A stretch of 64,000 bases of DNA from NCBI RefSeq assembly GCF_000626715.1, contig NZ_AQRA01000008.1, forward strand, positions 248,001 through 312,000, written 5' to 3'. Below the pieces are notes generated by a model. That model was given only the letters and a program-made list of their open reading frames with translations, did no database searches and was not told the DNA's origin. Of the stretch, positions 1 to 7,668 are shown in pieces. The DNA comes from Aquimarina atlantica. Its GTDB lineage: Bacteria > Bacteroidota > Bacteroidia > Flavobacteriales > Flavobacteriaceae. The translations under genes and the position numbers were made by a program. The number at the start of each line of letters is the position of its first letter. Position 1 is the first letter of the stretch.

Positions 1-113
1 AATTCCAAACAGAATATATCGTTGCATCAAAATCCGGAGGAATTGGATTGTTGATTAGTAATCTAGAGGATATTGATTTTGAAAGTTCTATAAAACGATT
101 TGCTTCAAAATAA
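1..113 (+). CDS. C-terminal end of an unidentified protein (partial)
   Basis: A reading frame is open from the window edge (first full codon at base 3) to TAA at 111-113, giving 36 residues that begin FQTEYIVASKSGG and end IKRFASK. The start lies outside the window. The fragment is too short to assign a family. It reads in the same direction as the small lipoprotein gene 45 bases downstream. Confidence 0.5.
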   Translation, partial: FQTEYIVASKSGGIGLLISNLEDIDFESSIKRFASK

Positions 114-158
114 GATAGGGAGATAATAATATATCTTTTATCTTGTTTCTTTTTATAG

Positions 159-566
159 ATGATGCATAGAATAAAGATGGTTTTTGTTGTTATTTTCATT
201 GTGAGTTGTGCTCGTAGTGTAGAGCCAACGGTAGAAAATATTAATAAAATATTTGCATCCAAAGATTTTACTTTTGAGTTTAACAGCCATACCGGGGATA
301 AAAAATCTCTTAGTTTTAGGAATGATTATCTAGTTTATAAAAGTGATAAACCTACATATCGCAGAGAGATAAGTTACGATGAAGTACTTTTTATTAATGA
401 CTTTATTCAAAAGATCGTTAATCGTCATTCTAAAATATTAGACCCCGATACCTCCTCACATTATATTATAAAAAATACAGCGTATAAAGTAGTAATCATA
501 CCAGATCAGGAAGATTACTACTTTGATGCTTTACTTAAAACACTAAAACTTGATACGGTAAAATAA
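159..566 (+). CDS. Small predicted lipoprotein, function unknown
   Basis: The 135-residue product begins with a short basic stretch and a hydrophobic segment ending in IVSC at about residues 14-17, which fits a lipoprotein signal with Cys17 as the lipidated residue. The mature part is mixed alpha/beta and rich in Tyr, Lys and Asp, with no family I recognise. Two consecutive ATG codons (159 and 162) could start it; either gives the same mature protein. It ends only 7 bases from the convergent sensor kinase gene. It is probably an envelope lipoprotein; nothing links it firmly to the exporter beyond. Confidence 0.65.
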   Translation: MMHRIKMVFVVIFIVSCARSVEPTVENINKIFASKDFTFEFNSHTGDKKSLSFRNDYLVYKSDKPTYRREISYDEVLFINDFIQKIVNRHSKILDPDTSSHYIIKNTAYKVVIIPDQEDYYFDALLKTLKLDTVK

Positions 567-572
567 ATAATA

Positions 573-1925
573 TTACTCAAAAAGTAATGAAAAAGAAGTC
601 TCCCTATTAGGTATAGAATGAACTGTTAGGCTACCTCCGTGCATATGCATAATTTGTTTAGAAAGACTTAAACCTATACCTGTACCTTCATTTTTTGTGG
701 TATAAAAAGGGATAAATATCTGGCTCATGATATCTGGGTGTATGCCCGGGCCATTATCTTTAACTGTTATATATTTTTTCCCTTCAGAAGTAATTCCAAC
801 AATAAATATAAGAGTTGCTTTTTCGGTATCTTTTAAAGCTTGAATTGCATTTTTACAAAGGTTCAGCAATATCTGGGTAATTAGCTTTTCGTCTGCATAA
901 ATTTCGAGATCTTCTGTGGTATTTAGAATGTCAAAAGAAATGACATTAAAATCAATCTCCTGGCTCATCAAAACTTTTACCTTTTCTAATAATTTTTCTA
1001 CTTTAATTATTTTCTTATCGGGTACAGGTACATTTAGAAAACTACGATACGATTGTACAAAACTCATTAAATCATTTCCTTGATTTTTGATTACTTCTAA
1101 TCCTTTTGCAGTATTATGGATTTTATTTTCATCAATTTCTGTAACCGGTATGATCCCACTTTTATCTTTATAATATCCCAAAATAGATTCTGATATTGAA
1201 GTAATGGGAGTAACAGAATTCATAATTTCATGAGTCAAAACTCTAATGAGTTTTATCCATGAATCTGTTTCTTTTTCATCTAATTCGTTATGAATATCTT
1301 GTATAGTTATTAATCTTAAAACTTCATTATTTAATACTATTTCCGAAGATTTAATAGATAGCTGTATCGTCTCTCGCTCGTTGGTGAGTTGAAAAAGTTT
1401 TCGTTCGAATGGTTTAATATTATTAAATAAGTCATACAATTTTTTATCAACCTGTACGAGTTGTTTTATATGATTTAGGGGAGTATAATTTAGTAATTTT
1501 TCGACCTTAGGATTGTTAAAAAGAATATGCCCTTTATGATTAAAAGTCAAAATACCAATCTCTGCTTGTTTTAGTATTTCCTGGTAATACTGTTCCTGTG
1601 TTTGGTTTTTTAAGTGTACTTTTCGAATTACATCATTAAGACTATTAAGACTTTGATTTAATTCGTTAAACGATTTTGGGGCTCCTTTTTCAGGAAATCG
1701 AAGTGTGAAATCTTCATTCTTGATTGAATTAAAAAAATAAGCAATCTTTCTATTATTATAGTTTAGATATTTGATTAAAAATATAGTTTGTAATGAAAAA
1801 AATAATAGAGCAAGAAAAGATAAGACATACAATTCTTTAAAAAACACAAAAGCTAATATCAGTGCAGTTAAGGAAAGCATTACTACTCTTAGGATTAGTT
1901 GTGTGTAGATATTCTGGCTAACCAT
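573..1925 (-). CDS. Sensor histidine kinase (NtrY-like, PAS domain)
   Basis: The 450-residue protein has two hydrophobic helices (about 12-30 and 33-52) with almost no loop between them, so it probably senses within the membrane or cytoplasm. A PAS-like region follows (about 110-215). The kinase core is complete: H box with phospho-acceptor His232 (RVLTHEIMNSV), N box around 355-362 (LCKNAIQAL), G1 at 390-394 (DNGPG) and G2 at 414-418 (GTGIG). The start ATG overlaps the TAA of the upstream response-regulator gene by one base, so the pair is translationally coupled. It should phosphorylate that sigma-54 activator. Confidence 0.93.
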   Translation of the reverse strand: MVSQNIYTQLILRVVMLSLTALILAFVFFKELYVLSFLALLFFSLQTIFLIKYLNYNNRKIAYFFNSIKNEDFTLRFPEKGAPKSFNELNQSLNSLNDVIRKVHLKNQTQEQYYQEILKQAEIGILTFNHKGHILFNNPKVEKLLNYTPLNHIKQLVQVDKKLYDLFNNIKPFERKLFQLTNERETIQLSIKSSEIVLNNEVLRLITIQDIHNELDEKETDSWIKLIRVLTHEIMNSVTPITSISESILGYYKDKSGIIPVTEIDENKIHNTAKGLEVIKNQGNDLMSFVQSYRSFLNVPVPDKKIIKVEKLLEKVKVLMSQEIDFNVISFDILNTTEDLEIYADEKLITQILLNLCKNAIQALKDTEKATLIFIVGITSEGKKYITVKDNGPGIHPDIMSQIFIPFYTTKNEGTGIGLSLSKQIMHMHGGSLTVHSIPNRETSFSLLFE

Positions 1926-3289
1926 TAGTTTTCTGATTTTTTTATTTTGTTATATAAAGTCTGTCTCGAAATACCAAGTTGATTTGCAGCAGCACTATAA
2001 TTCCCATTATGTTTATCAAGCGCTTTAGCAATCATAAGCTGTTCCATTTCATCAAGAGTTTCGGGGCCTTTATCTAAAGAAATTCCAGGATTATTACTCA
2101 ATAAAAAATCTGTTGGTTTCAATACATTTCCTTCACATAAAATTACGGCTCTTTCTATGGTATGTTGTAACTCTCTTACATTTCCTGGCCAGCGATATCC
2201 CATTAGTTTTTCTTCGGCAGCAGTATTTATTCTAAGTGATGGTTTACCATATTTTGTTGCGAATTTTTTTAAATAAAAGTCTGCAAGTATCAGGATATCA
2301 TTATCTCGTTCTCTTAACGGAGGTACTTCAATATGAATCGTATTTATCCTATATAATAAATCTTCACGAAAAATACCCTCATCTACCATCTGATTAAGGT
2401 TGCAATTGGTGGCACAAACCAGGCGTATGTTTACGGGAATGGGTTTATTAGAACCAACTCTTACAACCGTTCTGTTTTGTATTGCAGATAATAGTTTGGC
2501 TTGTGTTTGTAGCGATAAGTTTCCGATTTCGTCAAGAAACAAAGAACCGTTATTTGCTGCTTCAAACTTTCCTGCACGATCTTCTTTGGCATCTGTAAAA
2601 GCACCTTTGGTATGACCAAAAAGTTCACTTTCAAATAATGTTTCTGATATTGAACCCATGTCTACTCCAATAAAAATTTCGTTTTTTCGGGGAGACATCC
2701 TGTGTAATTCTCGGGCTATTAATTCTTTTCCTGTTCCATTTTCACCTGTGATCAAAACATTAACATCTGTTTTTGCCACTTTTCTAACTAGATTCAAGAC
2801 AGCGGTTAATGCTTTAGAATTACCAATAATATAATTACTATCTTGATTAATAACTTGTTTCAGGTGGTTTTCTTTCTGTTTTAGTTCTTGAACTTCTTTT
2901 CTGGATTTACGAAGCAAAAAAGCAGATTTTATTGTTGCCAGTAGCTTCTCATTATTCCAGGGTTTTAATACAAAATCAGAAGCTCCTTCTTTTAATGCCT
3001 TTACAGCAAGATCGACAGCACCATAAGCGGTCATCATAATTACCGAAGTATGAGGAGCTTTTTTCTTTATTTCTCTGAGCCAGAATAAACCTTCATTTCC
3101 TGTGTTGACACCTGCAGAAAAATTCATGTCTAATGCCACAATATCAAAATCACTTAAATTTTGTAATGAAGAAATTTGATTCGGATTAGAAATCGTTTTA
3201 ATGTGCTTGTACTCAAACTGCAATAAAATTTCTAATGCGCTTAAGACACTCTTATTGTCATCAATTATTAAAATTTTTCCATCCTGCAT
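1925..3289 (-). CDS. Sigma-54-dependent response regulator (NtrC family)
   Basis: The 454 residues carry the three NtrC modules. The receiver domain (1-120) has the acidic pair Asp10/Asp11, phospho-acceptor Asp54, Thr87 and Lys109. The AAA+ domain has Walker A GENGTGKE at 182-189, the sigma-54-contacting loop GAFTDA at 229-234 and Walker B ending LDEI near 254. A Fis-type helix-turn-helix lies at about 425-450 (AAANQLGISRQTLYNKI). The receiver has an extended loop just after Asp54. It lies divergent to the export operon starting at 3506, the natural target; a sigma-54-like promoter is in the gap. Confidence 0.95.
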   Translation of the reverse strand: MQDGKILIIDDNKSVLSALEILLQFEYKHIKTISNPNQISSLQNLSDFDIVALDMNFSAGVNTGNEGLFWLREIKKKAPHTSVIMMTAYGAVDLAVKALKEGASDFVLKPWNNEKLLATIKSAFLLRKSRKEVQELKQKENHLKQVINQDSNYIIGNSKALTAVLNLVRKVAKTDVNVLITGENGTGKELIARELHRMSPRKNEIFIGVDMGSISETLFESELFGHTKGAFTDAKEDRAGKFEAANNGSLFLDEIGNLSLQTQAKLLSAIQNRTVVRVGSNKPIPVNIRLVCATNCNLNQMVDEGIFREDLLYRINTIHIEVPPLRERDNDILILADFYLKKFATKYGKPSLRINTAAEEKLMGYRWPGNVRELQHTIERAVILCEGNVLKPTDFLLSNNPGISLDKGPETLDEMEQLMIAKALDKHNGNYSAAANQLGISRQTLYNKIKKSEN

Positions 3290-3349
3290 TACTTATTATT
3301 TAAGTTAACATAGTAAAACTACAAATTTGAGACAGTACTCGTATAGAGG

Positions 3350-3388
3350 TGTAAAATTATTTGACACTATTTGTATAAAAATTTTACA
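3350..3388. promoter_or_regulatory. Candidate enhancer site for the NtrC-type activator
   Basis: An inverted repeat is seen: TGTAAAATT at 3350-3358 and its exact complement AATTTTACA at 3380-3388, 21 bases apart. Its centre is roughly 95 bases upstream of the candidate -24 element and 120 bases upstream of the expected start, the usual distance for enhancer sites of sigma-54 activators. Binding by the adjacent regulator is an inference; AT-rich inverted repeats can also arise by chance. Confidence 0.35.
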
Positions 3389-3463
3389 TTTCCAAAATTC
3401 TATATTAATATTTTGTTTTGTAAATTACTGATAAATAGTGTTTTATGTTTTTGGCATGGCGTT

Positions 3464-3479
3464 AGGTTATGGTTTGGCA
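3464..3479 (+). promoter_or_regulatory. Candidate sigma-54 (-24/-12) promoter of the export operon
   Basis: GG at 3465-3466 and GC at 3477-3478 are separated by exactly 10 bases, the invariant geometry of -24/-12 promoters, and the -12 side reads TGGCA against consensus TTGCA. The rest of the -24 box matches poorly. Transcription would start near 3490, 16 bases before the TolC-like gene. The divergent neighbour encodes a sigma-54 activator, which supports the reading. Confidence 0.4.
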
Positions 3480-3505
3480 TCAAAACGTTATTTAAGAGTT
3501 TATAA

Positions 3506-4867
3506 ATGGTAAATTTTAAAAACAAAATCTTATTCCTTCTCTTGATCTTGATATCAAATACGATGTATTCTCAAGAATCATGGTCATTAGATGACTGTGT
3601 AGCCTATGCAGTAGGTCATAATTTACAGCTCAAGGATTTTAAATACAATCAGGATGCTAACAAGGAAACATATCGGCAATCAGTAAGAAATTTGTTGCCA
3701 AATATCAATGCATTTTCAGATTATAACATTCGATACGGAAGATCGGTAGATCCCAATAATAACAATATTGTAAATACTGATTTTTTCTCTAATAATTATA
3801 GGTTAAATGCAGAAATTGATTTGTTTAGAGGTTTTCAAAAAATAAATACGATCAAAGCTTCAAAATTTTTGCATAAAGCAGCAAATGAAGAAGTATTACA
3901 TCAAAAATACCTACTGGCATTTAGAGTGATGTCTGCTTTTTATGATATTCAGTTTATGGAAGGACTTTTAACCATTTCTAAAGAACAAGAAGAAGTATCT
4001 GATACTAATTATACACTCGTAAAAAGACAAGTAGAACTTGGTCAAAAAGCAAAAGCCGATTTGTATGAAGCAGAATCTGCATTATTAGCCGATCAATTAT
4101 TGGTTACCCAAAATGAAAATAATGTAGCAGCAGCAAAACTTAAGCTCATACAAGAAATGAACTTAGAAGATGTCACTACTATTTCTATTCAATCTTCTCC
4201 TATAGAAGCCGATGATAATGTGGATGTTTTTCGAGTAAATAGAGATTCTATTTACAATAAAGCCACAACTTTTGTTCCTATCATAAAAGCGCAAGAGTTA
4301 AAAGCGAAAGCAGCCAAGAAGCAATTAGCCATAGCCAGAGGGGGCTTGTATCCCTCTCTGTCTTTTTTTGCAGGATATCAAACAGGATATTTTGAAACCA
4401 ATGTTAACGAGAATACAGGAAGAGTAATTTCTTTTAACAATCAGATTAAAGACAATGTCTCGAAGTATGTTGGAGTTTCACTTAATATTCCTATTAGTAA
4501 TGGATGGTCAAATCGTTCACGCGTAAAACAACAAAAGGTAGAGATGATGAGAGCAGACAATAATTTTGACATTCAAAAACAAGAACTGTTTAAATTAATA
4601 CAACAGCTTGTTCAGGAAGGAGATGCATTACGTACAGAATACCGACAGAGTTCGCAAAAAATGAACGCACAGGTTCTAAGCTTTAAGATCGCACAAAAGA
4701 GATATGAAAAAGGATTAATAAGTGCTATAGAACTTAACCAGTCTAAAAACTTATTAGCCAATTCACAAAACGAAAACCTACAGGTACAATTACGTTTAAA
4801 AGTAAACGAAAGCACATTAGATTTTTATAACGGATTACCTGTTTTTAATATAAATAGAGCACAATAA
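3506..4867 (+). CDS. TolC-family outer membrane efflux protein
   Basis: The 453-residue protein starts with a signal peptide (LLLILISNTMYSQES) and continues with long amphipathic, Gln/Lys/Ala-rich helices and two repeat halves typical of outer membrane efflux proteins; beta segments such as LNIPIS fit the barrel strands. It would form the trimeric outer membrane and periplasmic channel for the exporter encoded downstream. The adaptor gene follows after one base, so they form one transcription unit. It is the first gene behind the candidate sigma-54 promoter. Confidence 0.92.
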   Translation: MVNFKNKILFLLLILISNTMYSQESWSLDDCVAYAVGHNLQLKDFKYNQDANKETYRQSVRNLLPNINAFSDYNIRYGRSVDPNNNNIVNTDFFSNNYRLNAEIDLFRGFQKINTIKASKFLHKAANEEVLHQKYLLAFRVMSAFYDIQFMEGLLTISKEQEEVSDTNYTLVKRQVELGQKAKADLYEAESALLADQLLVTQNENNVAAAKLKLIQEMNLEDVTTISIQSSPIEADDNVDVFRVNRDSIYNKATTFVPIIKAQELKAKAAKKQLAIARGGLYPSLSFFAGYQTGYFETNVNENTGRVISFNNQIKDNVSKYVGVSLNIPISNGWSNRSRVKQQKVEMMRADNNFDIQKQELFKLIQQLVQEGDALRTEYRQSSQKMNAQVLSFKIAQKRYEKGLISAIELNQSKNLLANSQNENLQVQLRLKVNESTLDFYNGLPVFNINRAQ

Positions 4868-4868
4868 A

Positions 4869-6119
4869 ATGGATATAAAAATTGAAAAGAAAAAAGGATT
4901 AAGACCTAAACATTATGGATACATTGCTATAGGTATAGTATTGTTTTTTGTAGGTTGGAAAATGGTATTCGGAAACTCGGCAGCTACATTTAGAACAGAA
5001 AAAGAAAAATTGTCGATAACAGAAGTTTCTTTTGGGAAATTTGATGATTATATTACCATTAATGGCGCAGTAGCTCCAATAAGTACAATTTATATGGATG
5101 CTTATGAAGGAGGTAGAGTAACCGAAAAACTTATCGAAGAAGGAGCGATGGTAAAAAAAGGAGATATTATATTAAAATTAGAAAACAGCGCTCTTTACGA
5201 ACAGATTTTGGCTAGTGAAAGTAATTTAGCATTGAAACAAAATGATCTTCGTTCTACAAAGTTAACTTTTGATTCTAGGCAGGTAGAAGGTCAAAAAGAT
5301 CTGGTAAGCTCAAAATATGAATTACAAAAATTAAAGCGAAATTATGAACAAAGTAAAGCATTGTTTGAAGATGAATTGATTTCTCGTGAAGAATATCTAA
5401 TTTCAAAAGAAAACTATGAACTATCCAAAAAAAGATATGAGATAATTAAGTTACAAACAGAACAGGATAAATCTCTTCGAGCTACTTCTTTATCGGGATT
5501 AGATACCGATCTTGAGCGTATGCAAAAAACACTTTCTATGGTATACGAACGCCTGGATCATCTAAATGTAAGAGCTCCTGCCGATGGTCAATTAGGATTT
5601 TTGGATGCAGAAATTGGTCAAAATATAAGACAGGGACAACGTATTGGGCAGATAAATGTATTAACAGATTATAAAATAGAAGCAACAATAGACGAACACT
5701 ATATAGACAGAGTAAAAAGAGATTTAACAGCTGTGTTAGATCGTAATGGTAAAGAATATCAACTTCGTCTTCGTAAAGTATATCCCGAGGTACGTAACGG
5801 GAAGTTTAAAGTAGACCTGGTTTTTGCAGATCAAAAACCCGAAACCATACGAACTGGACAGAGCTATAATATAAAACTACAATTAGGAGCATCAAATGAT
5901 GCACTTCTACTACCTCGAGGAAGTTTTTTCCAGAGTACAGGAGGGCAATGGATTTTTGTTGTAGATGCTTCGGGCGAAGTAGCATGGAAAAGAGCTATAC
6001 GTATAGGGAAACAAAATTCGAGATATTATGAATTACTCGAGGGGCTAGAAGCAGGAGAAAAAGTAATTACTTCGAACTATGATAGTTTTGGAGATGCCGA
6101 AAAAATAATTTTAAAATAA
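4869..6119 (+). CDS. HlyD/MacA-like periplasmic adaptor
   Basis: The 416-residue protein has a short cytoplasmic start, one membrane helix at about 18-34, a split lipoyl-like domain (around YEGGRVTEKLIEEGAMVKKG and the later VRAPADGQLG), an alpha-helical coiled hairpin between about residues 105 and 235, then beta-barrel and membrane-proximal domains. This is the layout of adaptors that connect an inner-membrane MacB-type pump to a TolC channel. It lies between the TolC-like and the ATPase genes. The substrate cannot be read from the sequence. Confidence 0.92.
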   Translation: MDIKIEKKKGLRPKHYGYIAIGIVLFFVGWKMVFGNSAATFRTEKEKLSITEVSFGKFDDYITINGAVAPISTIYMDAYEGGRVTEKLIEEGAMVKKGDIILKLENSALYEQILASESNLALKQNDLRSTKLTFDSRQVEGQKDLVSSKYELQKLKRNYEQSKALFEDELISREEYLISKENYELSKKRYEIIKLQTEQDKSLRATSLSGLDTDLERMQKTLSMVYERLDHLNVRAPADGQLGFLDAEIGQNIRQGQRIGQINVLTDYKIEATIDEHYIDRVKRDLTAVLDRNGKEYQLRLRKVYPEVRNGKFKVDLVFADQKPETIRTGQSYNIKLQLGASNDALLLPRGSFFQSTGGQWIFVVDASGEVAWKRAIRIGKQNSRYYELLEGLEAGEKVITSNYDSFGDAEKIILK

Positions 6120-6150
6120 ATAGCATTTAGAAAATAAAATCAATCAAAAA

Positions 6151-6846
6151 ATGATACAAATAGAGAACATAAAAAAGAGTTTTAGAACCGAAGAAGTCGA
6201 AACTCTGGCATTAAATAATGTAAATCTAAAAGTTGAAGCAGGAGAATTTGTAGCTATAATGGGGCCATCAGGTTGTGGAAAATCTACTTTACTCAACATT
6301 ATTGGTATGTTGGATAATCCTAATGAAGGATATTATCACTTTAATGGCCAGGAAGTAGGTGGATTAAAAGAAAATCAACGTACCAAAATTAGAAAAGGAA
6401 ACCTTGGATTTGTATTTCAGAGCTTTAATTTGATTGATGAACTTACAGTTTTTGAAAACGTAGAGCTTCCTCTGATTTATCTTAACATGAAAAAAAGCGA
6501 ACGAGAACAAAAAGTAAAAGAAGTGCTCGAAAGAATGAAGATTGCACATCGCGAAAAGCATTTCCCACAGCAATTATCAGGAGGGCAACAACAACGTGTA
6601 GCTATAGCCAGAGCTGTTGTAACCAATGCCAAGCTTATTCTTGCCGATGAGCCTACAGGAAATCTTGATTCTAAAAATGGTATTGAGGTAATGAACTTAC
6701 TTACCGAACTTAATAAGGAAGGAACTACCATTGTTATGGTAACGCACTCAGATAGAGACTCGCATTATGCACATAGAGTTATTAACCTGTTTGATGGACA
6801 AATTGTAACCGAAAGCCAAAACAAACCTTTTAAGGTCAATGAGTAA
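6151..6846 (+). CDS. MacB/LolD-like ABC transporter ATPase
   Basis: The 231-residue nucleotide-binding protein has all motifs intact: Walker A GPSGCGKST at 38-46, Q-loop Gln90, signature LSGGQQQR at 142-149, Walker B LILADE at 162-167, D-loop Asp173 and switch His199. Length and the NLIDELTVFENVELPL region match the LolD/MacB-type ATPases that work with FtsX-fold permeases. It is encoded just before nine permease genes and is the only fully canonical ATPase in the operon, so several or all of the permeases may share it. Confidence 0.95.
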   Translation: MIQIENIKKSFRTEEVETLALNNVNLKVEAGEFVAIMGPSGCGKSTLLNIIGMLDNPNEGYYHFNGQEVGGLKENQRTKIRKGNLGFVFQSFNLIDELTVFENVELPLIYLNMKKSEREQKVKEVLERMKIAHREKHFPQQLSGGQQQRVAIARAVVTNAKLILADEPTGNLDSKNGIEVMNLLTELNKEGTTIVMVTHSDRDSHYAHRVINLFDGQIVTESQNKPFKVNE

Positions 6847-6878
6847 TACTCATTAAATAAACCATTAAAATCAAAGTC

Positions 6879-7628
6879 ATGATAAAATATTTGTACCACA
6901 TAGCAATCGCAATATTACTTTTTTGTATCAACCTATGCCAGGCCCAATCAGAAACAATAGCTGTACAACATTTTGATAAAGCAATTATAAGTCCGCATAT
7001 CCAGGTAACTTTTATTGAAGGTGAAAAAGAAAGTGTTATGATCGAAAATGCACGTTTACCACAAGAAAAAATTAATATCGAGGTAGCAGGAAATACACTT
7101 CGTATGTATTTGGATGGAGCTAAAACAACAACCAAAACAGTAAAAACAAACGAAAATGGGTGGGAGAGAAAGAAACCTATCTATAAGGGAACCATGGTAA
7201 CGGCTGTTATAACATATACCCAGCTCAGAGAACTTTCAATACGAGGAGAAGAAATAATTGAATGTAAAAGTCCAATAAAAAGAGATGACTTTAGATTAAA
7301 AATCTACGGAGAATCTAAAATGACGATGAATTCCTTAAAAGTAAACTCATTACGTGTTTCTATTTATGGAGAAAGTTACCTGGAAATTAAAGAGGGGAGT
7401 GTAAACGATCAAAAATATACAGTGTATGGAGAAGGAAAAGTAAACACTTTAGGGATGATTAATGAAAATACTAAGATCACAGCATATGGCGAAAGTAATT
7501 TTAGAGTAAGAGTCTCAGATCATTTAAAAGTTACAGCATACGGAGAGGCAACTGTGGCTTATAATGGAAATCCTTCGATACATAAAGGAATAATTTTAGG
7601 CGAAGCAACGATTCATAAAATAAATTAA
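6879..7628 (+). CDS. Head-GIN domain (DUF2807) exported protein
   Basis: The 249-residue protein starts with a signal peptide (about 1-22, ending CQAQS) and fits the DUF2807 head-GIN family, whose members form right-handed beta-helices. From about residue 145 on, a short motif recurs about every 20 residues: IYGES, IYGES, VYGEG, AYGES, AYGEA, LGEA, consistent with successive helix rungs. DUF2807 proteins have no established biochemical role. It sits between the ATPase and the first permease, so it is co-transcribed and may be a periplasmic or surface accessory of the exporter (inference). Confidence 0.8.
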   Translation: MIKYLYHIAIAILLFCINLCQAQSETIAVQHFDKAIISPHIQVTFIEGEKESVMIENARLPQEKINIEVAGNTLRMYLDGAKTTTKTVKTNENGWERKKPIYKGTMVTAVITYTQLRELSIRGEEIIECKSPIKRDDFRLKIYGESKMTMNSLKVNSLRVSIYGESYLEIKEGSVNDQKYTVYGEGKVNTLGMINENTKITAYGESNFRVRVSDHLKVTAYGEATVAYNGNPSIHKGIILGEATIHKIN

Positions 7629-7668
7629 ACATCAGATCAATCAAAACCTGACATCAAAAATGACAGTT

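Noticed and set aside
6477-6731. 84-codon antisense frame inside the first ATPase gene
   Set aside because: It is a shadow of the strong ATPase frame on the other strand; the product is Ser/Cys-rich without any domain.
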